From Jiangella sp. DSM 45060 (GTDB taxonomy: Bacteria > Actinomycetota > Actinomycetes > Jiangellales > Jiangellaceae): a DNA stretch of 64,000 nucleotides. This document shows, piece after piece, positions 37,733 to 47,130 of the stretch (positions are counted from its first letter, which is position 1; each line of letters starts with the position of its first letter). Below the pieces are notes generated by a model, which saw nothing but the letters and a program-made list of their open reading frames with translations, searched no databases and was not told the DNA's origin. The stretch covers positions 6,592,622-6,656,621 of the forward strand of contig NZ_LT629771.1 of NCBI RefSeq assembly GCF_900105175.1. The letters run 5' to 3'. Position numbers and translations under genes: made by a program.

Positions 37733-38683
37733 CGACTCGACGGCGGCGCGGGCGAGCCGCAACGTCTCCTCGGGCTCGACGTCGGGATCGTCGCGGACGA
37801 CGGCGACGTCCAGGCCGGCCGCGGCGAAGCGGGCGAACGCGGCCCTGACCTCGTCCGGCGTCCCGGCGGCGACCAGCCGGTCGAGCAGGTCGTCGGTCAC
37901 CAGGTCGACCCGTGGCGCACCCGCGACCAGCCCGGCCCGGAACTCCGCGCACGCCGACGCCGACAGCCCGGCGGACCGGGTGATGAGGTGGTCGCCGTGG
38001 ATGCCGAGGAACCGCGCGACCAGCGGCCGGATCCGGTCCCGCGCCGCGGCGCCGGACGCGTCGACGGACAGCCCGACGTACCCGGCCAGCCGCATCGACG
38101 GGCCGACCAGCGACCGCACGGACCGGACGTACGACGGTCCGGCCAGGATCGACAGCAGCACGCCGTCGGCCGACTCCGCCGCCAGTTCCAGCGCCCGCGG
38201 CCCCTTGACGCCGAGCACGATCGGCAGGTCGGGCCGCAGCGGCCGGAACGACAGCGCGGCATCGACGGTGTACGCCGGGCCCGAATGCCGGACGTGCTCG
38301 CCCGCGAGCAGGCGGCGCACGACGGACACGGACTCGGTCAGCCGGCTCAGCGGCCGGTCGAACGGGATGCCCAGCTGGCCGGTCATCCACCGCTCGTTGC
38401 TGGCGCCGATCCCGGCCAGCGCCCGCCAGCCGCTCAGCTCGTCCAGCGTCGCGAACTCCATCGCCAGCACCACCGGGTGCCGGGTCCACGGGTTCACCAC
38501 GCCGATACCGACCTGCACCGACGACGTCGCCTGCGCGATCGCCCCGGCCAGCGCGAACGCCCCGCGCTCGACGTAGTCCTCGGTGACCCACACCTCGTCG
38601 AACCCGGCCTCCTCGGCGGCGACGGCGGCGGCGACGGCCGACCGGCTGGGCCGGTGCCCCGAGAGCGAGAACGCCAGCCGCAT
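37730..38683 (-). CDS. Luciferase-like (F420/FMN) oxidoreductase
   Basis: 317 residues, bacterial luciferase/F420-dependent TIM barrel: MRLAFSLSGHRPSRSAVAAA start, AAEEAGFDEVWVTEDY, LAGIGASNERWM and PIVLGVKGPRALELAAESAD. Flavin or F420 choice cannot be told by eye. Last gene of a five-gene operon; ATG overlaps the previous stop (TGATG). With its paralogue at 41090 it probably carries out oxygenation or hydride transfer on the operon's substrate. Confidence 0.87.
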   Translation of the reverse strand: MRLAFSLSGHRPSRSAVAAAVAAEEAGFDEVWVTEDYVERGAFALAGAIAQATSSVQVGIGVVNPWTRHPVVLAMEFATLDELSGWRALAGIGASNERWMTGQLGIPFDRPLSRLTESVSVVRRLLAGEHVRHSGPAYTVDAALSFRPLRPDLPIVLGVKGPRALELAAESADGVLLSILAGPSYVRSVRSLVGPSMRLAGYVGLSVDASGAAARDRIRPLVARFLGIHGDHLITRSAGLSASACAEFRAGLVAGAPRVDLVTDDLLDRLVAAGTPDEVRAAFARFAAAGLDVAVVRDDPDVEPEETLRLARAAVES

Positions 38684-39915
38684 CAGGACCCGATCGCGGC
38701 CAGCAGCGCGTCGACCGCCGGCTCGATGACCGGCACCTCGGGCAGCGTGGCCGCCGTCGCGCCGACATCCTTGAGCCCCGTGGACGTCCCGATGACGACA
38801 ACCGACGCGGACGGGTCCAGGTCCAGCGCCGCCAGGGCCGGCCACGCCGTCGCCGACGCCGCCTCCTGGTACAGCCCGGCGGACGCTGCCAGCTCGCGCT
38901 GGGCGGCCAGGATCACGTCGTCGGACGGGACCGCGACGGCAGCGCCGCCGGTCGAGCGCAGCGCGCTGAGCCCCTGGAACGTCCCCACCGGCGACGCCGT
39001 CGAGAACGCGACCGACGGCTGGTACGGCACCGGCCCGGCGACCTCGGACCCGCTGGCCAGCGCCGCGGCGTGCGGTCCGAACGGCTCGGCCGCCACCATG
39101 CGCGGCGACCGCTCCAGTACGCCAAGCTCGACGAGGTCGGCGAAGCCGCGGGCGACGCCCACCAGGCCGTCGGCGTACGCGGCCGGGACCACGACGACGT
39201 CGGGGGGTGCGTCGAGCTGGTCGGCCAGCTCGTAGGCGATGGTCTTGTAGCCGTCGACGCCGTACGGGTTGGAGCCGACGGGCGGGTCGGCGTGGCCGGA
39301 CATCGCCAGCCAGCCGAACTTCTCGACCAGCTCGCGCATCAGCCACCACCGCTGCCGCGGCTCGGGCAGCGCGACCACCGACGCGCCGTACGCCTGCATC
39401 AGCGTCTTCATCGTCGACGGCACGCTGGCCACCGTCAGCACGACGCAGCGCAGCCCGGCCCGCGCCGCGTACGCCGCGATGGCGGCGCCGTGGTTGCCGG
39501 TGCTCGCGACGACGACGGTGTCGATGCCCAGCTCGACCGCCTTCGTGACGGCGACCGACGCCAGCCGGTCCTTGTAGGACCACGTCGGGTTGCGGGTCTC
39601 GTCCTTGACGACGACGGACGCGACGCCCAGGCGCTCGGCGACGGCCGGCAGGTCGACGACCGGGGTCGCCCCCTCAGCAAGGGAGACCACCGGGGTCCCG
39701 GCGGCCAGCGGCAGCAGCGCCCGGTACCGGAACAGCCCGGGCTCGCCGTCGGACACCGGCACGGCGCTCAGCCCGGCGAGGTCGTAGACCGGCAGGACGT
39801 TCGACGGCACCCCGGCCGCCTCGCAGGCCGGGCAGCCGCGGCCGACCAGCTCCAGCGACGGATCGGGGTAGCTCGCCGCGCAGCGCAGGCACGCGAGCGT
39901 CCGGGTGTACGTCAT
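38683..39915 (-). CDS. Threonine synthase-like PLP enzyme
   Basis: 410 residues, fold type II PLP family. The N-terminal zinc-ribbon-like CLRCAASYPD...CPAC is followed by the PLP lysine in TWSYKDRLAS, the substrate loop VASTGNHGAA and a C-terminal VVVIGTSTGLKD. Threonine synthase proper is usually next to thrB or hom; here it sits in a transport/oxidation operon, so a lyase or beta/gamma-replacement reaction on another amino-acid-like substrate is more likely. ATGA overlap with the M24 gene. Confidence 0.87.
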   Translation of the reverse strand: MTYTRTLACLRCAASYPDPSLELVGRGCPACEAAGVPSNVLPVYDLAGLSAVPVSDGEPGLFRYRALLPLAAGTPVVSLAEGATPVVDLPAVAERLGVASVVVKDETRNPTWSYKDRLASVAVTKAVELGIDTVVVASTGNHGAAIAAYAARAGLRCVVLTVASVPSTMKTLMQAYGASVVALPEPRQRWWLMRELVEKFGWLAMSGHADPPVGSNPYGVDGYKTIAYELADQLDAPPDVVVVPAAYADGLVGVARGFADLVELGVLERSPRMVAAEPFGPHAAALASGSEVAGPVPYQPSVAFSTASPVGTFQGLSALRSTGGAAVAVPSDDVILAAQRELAASAGLYQEAASATAWPALAALDLDPSASVVVIGTSTGLKDVGATAATLPEVPVIEPAVDALLAAIGS

Positions 39916-41093
39916 GCCGCCACCACCCGCAGGTCGCGGCCGGACCGGGTGAGCCGGTCCACGCCGCCGGCGGTCACGACGACCGCGTCCTCGACCATCA
40001 TCCCGCCCCATCCCAGCTCGTAGTACGGCGTCTCGAAGCAGAACGTCATGCCCTCGGCGAGCTCGGTTCCGACGCCTGGCGCGACGATCGGCGGCTCGTA
40101 GATCGACAGCCCGATGCCGTGCCCGCAGTGCTGCCGACGGTACCGGGGGACGCCGCGCGCGACCGCGTCGAGGCCGATCCCGAACAGCGTCGACGCGGGC
40201 AGTCCCGGCCGCGCGGCCGCCAGCTGCTCGTCCTCGCCGGCCTTCACCGCGGCGTAGACGTCGCGCTGCCGGGCCGACGGTTCCCCGAGCACGGCGGTGC
40301 GGCCGATGTCGGACCAGTAGCCGTCGACGACGCAGCCGACGTCGAAGCGGGCGATCTCGCCCGGCTTCCACGCACGTCCGGACGGGACGGCGTCGGCCAG
40401 CGCGGATCGATCGCCCGTGAGCGCCACGACGAAGCGCGGGTCACCGCCGCCGGCCACCATGGTCCCGGCGACGACGGCGGCCAGCTCGGCCTCCGTGGTG
40501 CCCGGCCCGGCGGCTGCCAGCGCGGCGTCGATGCCGGCCTCGGCCAGCTGGGCGGCGTAGGCCAGCAGCTCCACCTCGGCGGGGAGCTTGCGCGACCGGG
40601 CGGCGAACAGCAGGCCGGCGCCGTCCTCGACCACATCGCCACAGGCGGCAAGCACGTCGGCGGGCACGTCGCGGGTCTCGACCGCCAGTCGCGCCGACGA
40701 CGGCAGCGTCGCGGCGGCCGCCGCCAGCGCCTGGGCCAGCCCGTCGTGCCGGTCGGCGACCTCGGTGACCGGGTCGGGCGCCGCGGACTCGACGTAGAAG
40801 CGGCCGAACGGCGAGATCCGGTCGACGGGTAGGACGGTGGCGCCGGCGGGCACGTCTGCCGCCGGCGCCACCAGCCAGAGGTCGGTGGCGGTCACCAGCG
40901 CCGCCATCCGATGGGTGCGGAACACCTGGCCGGGCATGCTGCGGTAGCCGGTCGCGTACAGGACGCTCTCCGGCTCGGTCAGCACGACCGCGTCATAGGG
41001 CTGGTCCGCGAGACCGGCGCGCAGCCGGGCCAGGCGGTCCCGGGCCAGCGCGGCGGTGTCGATCGTGGGCTTGGTGGGGAGGCCGGGCGTCAT
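39912..41093 (-). CDS. M24 (Xaa-Pro peptidase/creatinase-like) hydrolase
   Basis: 393 residues. An N-terminal creatinase-type domain (about 1-165) precedes a pita-bread domain with FDVGCVVDGYWSDIGRT (two Asp ligands), CGHGIGLSIYEPP (His), FCFETPYYE (Glu) and MVEDAVVV (Glu). Such enzymes split Xaa-Pro bonds or cyclic/guanidino amides (creatinase); the metal ligands here suggest a peptidase-like, metal-using member. Overlaps both neighbours by ATGA. Confidence 0.9.
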   Translation of the reverse strand: MTPGLPTKPTIDTAALARDRLARLRAGLADQPYDAVVLTEPESVLYATGYRSMPGQVFRTHRMAALVTATDLWLVAPAADVPAGATVLPVDRISPFGRFYVESAAPDPVTEVADRHDGLAQALAAAAATLPSSARLAVETRDVPADVLAACGDVVEDGAGLLFAARSRKLPAEVELLAYAAQLAEAGIDAALAAAGPGTTEAELAAVVAGTMVAGGGDPRFVVALTGDRSALADAVPSGRAWKPGEIARFDVGCVVDGYWSDIGRTAVLGEPSARQRDVYAAVKAGEDEQLAAARPGLPASTLFGIGLDAVARGVPRYRRQHCGHGIGLSIYEPPIVAPGVGTELAEGMTFCFETPYYELGWGGMMVEDAVVVTAGGVDRLTRSGRDLRVVAA

Positions 41094-42112
41094 CGGCTGC
41101 CCTTCGTCTCGGCGGCGATGATCGTCTCGCTGAACCCGGCCATCGCGTCGGTCGTCTCCTCGACGGTGTCGACGGCGAACAGCAGACCGGCCAGCGTCGT
41201 CACCCCGGCGTCGCGGTAGGCGCCGACCTGCGCGGCGACGTCGTCAGGGGTGCCGATGAGGTTGCGGGCGGCGAGGTCGCCGACGCCCTGATCCTTCAAG
41301 GTGGTCTTCGACAGCGACGCGAGGTGCTTGAACACCTGCGACGACTCGAACCGGCGCCACGCCTCCTCGCGGGTCGGCGCGACGCTGACGGCGACCTGCA
41401 GGGCGACCTCGAAGTCGGCGGGCAGCTCGCGGCCGTGCTCCGCGGCCTCGGCCGTGATGCCGTCCAGGGCGACCCGGACCTCGTCCGGCGTGAGGCAGGC
41501 CGGCAGCCAGCCGTCGCCGTGCCGTGCCGCTCGCGACCGCGAGCCGGGCGAGTTGCCGCCGGACAGGATCGGCAGCCACCGGTCCCGGTACGGCTTCGGG
41601 AAGCTCTCGACGTCGGTGAACTCCACCCAGCTGCCGTGGAACGACGCCGACCGCTCGGTCAGCAGCGCCCGCAGCGCCGGGATCGCCTCCTCGGCGTGCT
41701 CGCCGCGGTGGATGCGGCGGGCCGGCTCGACCGCCTCCAGCTCCTCGCGGTACGCGCCGATGCCGACGCCGAGCACCGCCCGTCCACGCGACAGCTGGTC
41801 CAGCGTGGCGGCCTGCTTCGCGGCGACGACCGGGTGCCGGAACGGCAGCACCATGACCGCCGTCGCCAGCCGGATCCGCTCCGTGACGGCGGCGACGTAG
41901 CTCAGGTAGCCGAACGGGTCGTAGTAGCGCGGCGCCTGGTCGAACTCGGCGCGGACGTAGCGCTGCGTCGTCAGGTGGTCGTTGCCCCAGATCGACTCGA
42001 AGCCGAGCCGTTCCGCCGTCACCGCCAGCTCGACCGCCTGGTCGATGTCCGCATACGGGACCGGGTACATGAGCCCCTCGGTCCCGGTGGGGACGCCGAG
42101 TCCGAACCTCAC
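41090..42112 (-). CDS. Luciferase-like (F420/FMN) oxidoreductase
   Basis: 340 residues from GTG 42112 (VRFGLGVPTGTEGLMYPVPY). The family core is clear: AERLGFESIWGNDHL, RIRLATAVMVLPFRHPVVAA, GVGIGAYREEL and PILSGGNSPGS. Related to but distinct from the gene at 37730; having two in one operon suggests two oxidative steps or a two-substrate pathway. GTGA overlap with the permease stop. Confidence 0.88.
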   Translation of the reverse strand: MRFGLGVPTGTEGLMYPVPYADIDQAVELAVTAERLGFESIWGNDHLTTQRYVRAEFDQAPRYYDPFGYLSYVAAVTERIRLATAVMVLPFRHPVVAAKQAATLDQLSRGRAVLGVGIGAYREELEAVEPARRIHRGEHAEEAIPALRALLTERSASFHGSWVEFTDVESFPKPYRDRWLPILSGGNSPGSRSRAARHGDGWLPACLTPDEVRVALDGITAEAAEHGRELPADFEVALQVAVSVAPTREEAWRRFESSQVFKHLASLSKTTLKDQGVGDLAARNLIGTPDDVAAQVGAYRDAGVTTLAGLLFAVDTVEETTDAMAGFSETIIAAETKGSR

Positions 42113-43479
42113 GAGCGCACCTCCGCGGCCTGTTCCGAGGAGCGCCATCGGCTGACCGCGGTGCCGACGACGGCGTACAGGACGAATCCGGCGATCAGGC
42201 CCTCGATCGCGTCGGCGATGATCAGGTCGGTGTACCGGGCGATCAGCGCGCCGGCCACCCAGCAGCCCAGTGCCTCCCACCGGACCGACGGGGCGGTGCG
42301 CAGCAGCTCGGTCGCGTCCCAGCGCCTGACCACGACCCAGAAGTACGCGATCAGCACGCCGGCGAACGGCGGCACCACCACCGAGATGACGCCGAGGAAG
42401 CGCTGGAACTCCGCCGCCAGGCCGGCGAACGCGATGAGCAGCGCGATCAGCACCGCGAACACGGTCCACACCGGCTTCGCGACCTTGAGGCCGAGCGTGT
42501 TCGACGCGTTCGTGAACGCCAGTGACGCCGAGTAGATGTTGTTGTCCGCGGTGTTCCACAGCGCGAGGAAGAGCATGACCGCGGCCGGCGCGAGCAGCCC
42601 GAGGCCCTGCATGACGACGACGAAGTTGCTGTTGCCGACCTTCATCGCCGAGACCGTCGCGATGAGCTCGAAGACCGCGGCGCCGACGGCGAAACCGCAG
42701 AAGCTGGAGATGACGACGTCACGGGCGCTGACGGCGTAACGCTGCACGTCGCCGACCAGCGCGGCGCCGGTGACCCACGTCGCGATGACGGCGCCGATCG
42801 CCACCGAGAACCCGATCGGCGCGGCCGGCGCGTAGTTGACGACGTCGCTGAATCCGCCGTCGAGGTCGCCGATACGGACCAGTGCGAACAGCGCGATCGC
42901 CACCTGCACGGGCACCGCGATCGCCGAGTACCGCTGCAGGCCCTTGAACCCGAAGATCGCCGTGGTGAGGATCGCCCCGCTGAACGCCACGATGAACGCC
43001 CACTTCGGGATCTCCGGGATCAGCTGGTTGACCGCCAGCCCCCAGGTGTCCATCAGCACGCCGATGAAGCCCATCGCCACGACGCCGAGGAACAGCGACA
43101 CCACCACCGCGCCGTGCGTCCCGAACACCGCACGCGACGTGAGGTAGCTGGTCAGGCCGGTGCGGAAGCCGACCATGCCGACCAGGCTGGCGACCACCGC
43201 GAGCAGCACGTTGCCGATCAGGATCGCCAGCAGGCCCTCGGTGAACGACGTGCCGCCGCCGACGACGCCGCCGACGAGGAAGCTGCTGACGCTGATGTTC
43301 CAGCCCATCTGGACGACGATCAGCTGGACCAGCGGTTTGCGCCGGTCGGCGGGGACCGGTTCGAGGGCATGGTCCTCGATGTCCGCGGCCACGGTGCTCT
43401 GGACGGCTGTGGTGTCACGCTCGGTGCTCACGAATGCCTCCCCGGTCGCCGACGTCTGCTGGGGTGCCATGTTGTCCAC
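42109..43479 (-). CDS. NCS1-family nucleobase/cytosine permease-like transporter
   Basis: 456 residues with about 12 hydrophobic helices. NCS1 features are QMGWNISVSSFLVGGVVGGG in helix 1, TSRAVFGTHGAVVVSLFLGV, and LWNTADNNIYSASLAF in helix 8. Family substrates are cytosine, allantoin, hydantoins, uracil and thiamine or pyridoxine precursors. First gene of the operon; divergent from a PucR-type regulator. Start is GTG 43479 or ATG 43470. A perfect TTGTCCACA (43472-43480) lies over the start codon, possibly by chance. Confidence 0.88.
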   Translation of the reverse strand: MDNMAPQQTSATGEAFVSTERDTTAVQSTVAADIEDHALEPVPADRRKPLVQLIVVQMGWNISVSSFLVGGVVGGGTSFTEGLLAILIGNVLLAVVASLVGMVGFRTGLTSYLTSRAVFGTHGAVVVSLFLGVVAMGFIGVLMDTWGLAVNQLIPEIPKWAFIVAFSGAILTTAIFGFKGLQRYSAIAVPVQVAIALFALVRIGDLDGGFSDVVNYAPAAPIGFSVAIGAVIATWVTGAALVGDVQRYAVSARDVVISSFCGFAVGAAVFELIATVSAMKVGNSNFVVVMQGLGLLAPAAVMLFLALWNTADNNIYSASLAFTNASNTLGLKVAKPVWTVFAVLIALLIAFAGLAAEFQRFLGVISVVVPPFAGVLIAYFWVVVRRWDATELLRTAPSVRWEALGCWVAGALIARYTDLIIADAIEGLIAGFVLYAVVGTAVSRWRSSEQAAEVRS

Positions 43480-43531
43480 AATCTGCCCGTCGCTCTATGG
43501 GGTATCTCCGGAAGTTGTCACACTACGTTTT

Positions 43532-44719
43532 GTGGATCTGACACAACGGGCCGAGCTCCTCCTCAGCCGCGTCCCCGACGTGGCGCAGTCGCTCGTCGGC
43601 GACGTCTGGGAACGGCTGCCCGGCTACGACGACGCCCGCATGGACCTCGACGACCTCGTCGGCGTGGTCACGCCGAACCTGCGCGCGCTGCTGGTCGCGG
43701 TCGCCGGGAACCGCGGGCTGCGGCCGGACGAGGTGACGCCGGCGGCGCAACTGGGCGAACGGCGGGCCGTCCAGGGCGTGCCGATCGAGGGCGTCGTCGC
43801 GTCGTGGCACTCGGCCGAGCGGCGGCTGCTCGATCAACTGGTCGCCGCCGGCCCGCCGATGCCGCCGGACGAGTACACGCGGCTGGCCCGGCTACTGGCC
43901 GGCGCGGTCGACGTCATGGTCGCGGTGTCGACGGAGGCGTACCGGCGCACGCGCAGCGAAGCGGCGGCGCACCTCGACCAGATCGCGACCGACCTGGTGT
44001 CGCGGCTGGCCGGCGGCGAACCGCTGGATCCGGCGCACGTCGAGGAACGGGCCCGGTTGATCGGTGTCGCCGCGCAGGTCCCCCATCGCGCCGTGGCGGT
44101 GGGTGGGGCGGGCGACGATCCGTTGCAGGTCGCGCGGGCCCAGCGGGAGATCGTCGACGTGCTGCGGCCGCGGCTGCGCTCGCGGATCCTGGTCGGCTCT
44201 AAGGACGCGACGATCCTGCTGGTGCTGCCGGACCTGCAGGGGCTCGGCGACATGCTGTCGCGGGCGGCGCGGCGTCCGGGCGTGGCTGCGGGGACGGTGA
44301 TCGGACTCGGCGAGCCGCGCGACCGGCTGGGTGAGGCGGCCGCGTCCTGCCGTGAGGCCGTGGCGGCGCTCGAGGCCGGCCGGCGCGCCGGGCTGGACCG
44401 CGTCGTCGTCCCGTTCGACCAGGTCATCGCGGACGTCATGTTGATCGACAACCCGCTGGACGCACACCGCTTGGCGGCCAGGGCGCTGTTGCCGCTGGCC
44501 GGGCACGGGCAGCTCGTCGACACCGTCCGGGCGTATCTGGCGACCGGGCTGTCGGTGCGGCGGACGGCCGAGCGGCTGGCGGTGCACGAGAACACCGTCT
44601 CGTACCGGCTGCGCCGGGTGTCGTCGCTGCTGGGGCTGGAAGGGCCGGAGCAGCTGATCCGGGCCGACCTGCTGCTCGCGCTGCGCGCCGTCGACCTCGG
44701 GTTGTACGCGGCGCCGTGA
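43532..44719 (+). CDS. PucR/CdaR-family transcriptional regulator
   Basis: About 395 residues. An N-terminal RsbRD/GGDEF-like helical sensor (LLSRVPDVAQSLVGDVWERL, about 1-170), a middle GGDEF-like domain, and the C-terminal PucR HTH (AYLATGLSVRRTAERLAVHE, then NTVSYRLRRVSSLLGL). PucR proteins control purine/nitrogen-compound catabolism. GTG 43532 was chosen; the long upstream open frame is a shadow of the permease. Imperfect dyads (GTTGT...ACAAC, 43515-43548) at its start are possible operators for both directions. Confidence 0.87.
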   Translation: MDLTQRAELLLSRVPDVAQSLVGDVWERLPGYDDARMDLDDLVGVVTPNLRALLVAVAGNRGLRPDEVTPAAQLGERRAVQGVPIEGVVASWHSAERRLLDQLVAAGPPMPPDEYTRLARLLAGAVDVMVAVSTEAYRRTRSEAAAHLDQIATDLVSRLAGGEPLDPAHVEERARLIGVAAQVPHRAVAVGGAGDDPLQVARAQREIVDVLRPRLRSRILVGSKDATILLVLPDLQGLGDMLSRAARRPGVAAGTVIGLGEPRDRLGEAAASCREAVAALEAGRRAGLDRVVVPFDQVIADVMLIDNPLDAHRLAARALLPLAGHGQLVDTVRAYLATGLSVRRTAERLAVHENTVSYRLRRVSSLLGLEGPEQLIRADLLLALRAVDLGLYAAP

Positions 44720-44787
44720 GGTCCCATTCGTCCAAGCGGGGGCTGCCGCCGCGGGTCTAGCGTGGATCGGGCCGGAAGGAGAGACTC

Positions 44788-45225
44788 ATGGCCACCGTCA
44801 CCCCGTATCTCTGTGCCGAGGACACCGCGGCCGCACTCGAGTTCTACGCGAAGGCGTTCGGCGCGGTCGAGACCAGCCGCTGGACCGACCCCGCCACGGG
44901 CGCCGTCGGGCACGCCGAGTTCACCGTGCAGGGCGCCCGCGTCATGATCGCCGACGAATGGCCCGACGGCGGTGTCTACGCGCCCACGCCGGGGCGTTCG
45001 TCCGTGTCACTCGTGCTCGAGGTCGACGACGTGGACGGCCTGTTCGAGCGGGCGGTCGCGGCCGGCGCCACTGTCGACCGTCCGGTCACCGACTCGCCGC
45101 ACGGCCGCGGCGGCTGGCTGTACGACCCGTACGGGCACCGCTGGCACCTGACCGCGCCCTCGCCGCCGGACGTGTCGAAGGCCGATCTGCAGAGCGCCGT
45201 CGGCGACGACTACGTCATCAGTTAG
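44788..45225 (+). CDS. VOC/PhnB-like glyoxalase-fold protein
   Basis: 145 residues in two beta-alpha-beta-beta-beta modules: TVTPYLCAEDTAAALEFYAK and SLVLEVDDVDGLFERAVAAG...GWLYDPYGHRWHL. This subgroup (PhnB-like) includes demethylubiquinone- and antibiotic-resistance-like relatives; the substrate is unknown. GGAAGGAGA precedes the ATG. Its TAG overlaps the convergent lipoprotein stop by 3 bp. Confidence 0.85.
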   Translation: MATVTPYLCAEDTAAALEFYAKAFGAVETSRWTDPATGAVGHAEFTVQGARVMIADEWPDGGVYAPTPGRSSVSLVLEVDDVDGLFERAVAAGATVDRPVTDSPHGRGGWLYDPYGHRWHLTAPSPPDVSKADLQSAVGDDYVIS

Positions 45226-45980
45226 TAGCCCGCGGCCTGCAGCGCGGCGTCGATGGCCCGTGCGACGTCGACGAGCTCGGCGCCGCCGCTGGCCAGGCTG
45301 GCCGACACCGACGCCGAGACGTCGTCGCGGCGCCAGGCGACCTGAAGGTTCGACGCCGCGCCCAGCGCCGCCCACGCCTCCGTCCCGAGGCCGTCGACCG
45401 TCTCGGCGACGCCGAGCGCGCCGGCCGCGCCCACCCAGTCGTCGAACGTCGAGACGTTGAGCACCAGCTCGCCACCGGCGCCGGTCCAGCCGCAGGACGG
45501 GCCGAACTCCGCCGGGTCGGACAGGTCCTCGGGCGTCGGGGCGGCGCCGAGCAGCGTGGCGATGGCGTCGGCGCCCAGCGTGCACGCGTCGATCGGCTGG
45601 GCGACCGGCGGCGGCGCGTCGCCGTCTCCGTCGTCGCCGGGGTCGGGCTGCGGCTGCTGGCCGCCGCCGTCGGTTCCGCCGTCGGCCGGTGCGCCCGCGG
45701 CATCTCCGCCCGCGGCCGGATCGCCCGCCGGTGGCTCACCGCCGTCGTCGACGGGCGCCTCGGGTGCGTCGGGCGCGGCCTGCGGGTCGTCCGTCGCGGC
45801 CGGCGTCTCCTCCACCACTGCGTCGGTCGGTGCCGCTCCTCCCGGCGTCGACTCCCACGCCGGCGTGGGCGTCGACGCACCGCTCGCGGCGTCGTCGTCA
45901 CCGCCACCACACCCGGCCAGGACGCCGGCGGACAGAATCAGGGCAGCCGCTGCCGCGGACCGCTTGGACGAAGTGTTCAC
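45222..45980 (-). CDS. Lipoprotein, DUF3558-like
   Basis: 252 residues. Signal peptide with lipobox LAGC (C24), then a Pro/Asp/Ala/Gly-rich disordered spacer (about 25-128) and a globular domain (IDACTLGADAIATLLGAAPT ... CGWTGAGGELVLNVSTFDDW) that resembles DUF3558 proteins of actinobacteria. Anchored outside the membrane; function unknown. Confidence 0.8.
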   Translation of the reverse strand: MNTSSKRSAAAAALILSAGVLAGCGGGDDDAASGASTPTPAWESTPGGAAPTDAVVEETPAATDDPQAAPDAPEAPVDDGGEPPAGDPAAGGDAAGAPADGGTDGGGQQPQPDPGDDGDGDAPPPVAQPIDACTLGADAIATLLGAAPTPEDLSDPAEFGPSCGWTGAGGELVLNVSTFDDWVGAAGALGVAETVDGLGTEAWAALGAASNLQVAWRRDDVSASVSASLASGGAELVDVARAIDAALQAAGY

Positions 45981-46058
45981 CTGCGGAAACCTCTCGTGAG
46001 CACATCGAAGCGATCCGACCCTAGCAACACCCCAGCTGGGGGTCGATGTCCGATTCGG

Positions 46059-47009
46059 TCACGATCGAGCCAGTTCCCGGAGGGCGCCCACGGCGGCGCG
46101 GACGTCCGCGTCCGGTGGCGGGCGCATCCAGGTGTACGCCGAGCGCGGGAAGCGGCGATGGTAGAGGCCGGCGTAGGCGAGGTGGTTGTCGCGCGCGTTC
46201 TGCTCGGGGGTGACGTCCTCGCCGACGAGCTGCCGGGCCTCGTAAGACAGGGCGATCCGGTCGGCGAGCCACTCCGGCACGTCCGCACGGGGCGCGGGGT
46301 GGGCGTGCGCCGCGGTGAGCAGCCGGTCGGCGAACGCGGGGTCGCCGTGGCGGCGGGCGCGGGCCTCGAAGAGCGTCCAGTAGCGCCCGAGCGAGCCGGC
46401 CCGCTCGCCCCAGCGTTCCGTCGCGACCTCGGCGATCGCGGTCGCGGCCTGCCGGACGGCGATCCAGGCGGCGGTGGCGTCGTCGTCGGCCCGCCGCTGT
46501 GCGTCGGCGAGCGCCCGCTGCGCCGTGGCGAGCCACGCCTCGACCCGGCGGCCGACGACGGCCTCGTCGAAGCGCCGGCGGGCCGAGAGCTCCAGCAGGG
46601 CCGACGCGACGCCGTCATCGTCGCGGGCCGGGCGGCCGCCGTAGACCTTGTCGAGGCCGTGCAACCAGCGGTGGTCGTCCATCCGCTCGGCCGGGTCGCC
46701 GCTCAGCTCGCCCGCGTCGAACGTCAGCCGCCCCGCGTCGACGGCCGTGTATATGCCGCTGGTCCCCCACATCTCGCTCAGCTGGTAGGCGCACTGGTCG
46801 ACCTCGGCGGCCAGGTCCGCGACCGGGCGGCCGGCGCCGACGACGATGAGGTCGAGGTCGCTGAGCGGCCAGTGCTCGCCGCGCCCGAAGCTGCCGCCGA
46901 GCACCACCCCGGCCACCCCCGGGATCGCGCCCACCGCCGTCGCGGCCTCCTCCGCGCGGGCCGCCAGACGGGCGCGCCAGTGCCGCAGCCTCGGATCGGT
47001 CTCCTGCAT
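46059..47009 (-). CDS. Nucleotidyltransferase-domain protein
   Basis: 316 residues. An NTP-transferase core GVVLGGSFGRGEHWPLSDLD with the GSF/G...D-x-D pattern lies at about 35-60, followed by a long helical C-terminal part (about 130-316). It resembles aminoglycoside or small-molecule nucleotidyltransferases. The start is set at ATG 47009 (GAGG 3 nt upstream); the frame continues to 47075 without support. Confidence 0.78.
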   Translation of the reverse strand: MQETDPRLRHWRARLAARAEEAATAVGAIPGVAGVVLGGSFGRGEHWPLSDLDLIVVGAGRPVADLAAEVDQCAYQLSEMWGTSGIYTAVDAGRLTFDAGELSGDPAERMDDHRWLHGLDKVYGGRPARDDDGVASALLELSARRRFDEAVVGRRVEAWLATAQRALADAQRRADDDATAAWIAVRQAATAIAEVATERWGERAGSLGRYWTLFEARARRHGDPAFADRLLTAAHAHPAPRADVPEWLADRIALSYEARQLVGEDVTPEQNARDNHLAYAGLYHRRFPRSAYTWMRPPPDADVRAAVGALRELARS

Positions 47010-47130
47010 ACCCCTCAGCTCACCCGCCTGCCCGACGTCGGCCGGCCGCGCCCCGATGGCCGGCGGCCACACCACCGCCTCACGCTACGCACCTCGGGCC
47101 GGCCCGCCGCATCGTTGACACCGTGCCAGC

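Noticed and set aside
43472-43480. Third perfect DnaA box as evidence of an origin
   Set aside because: Single site lying over a start codon; not enough for an origin or regulatory claim.
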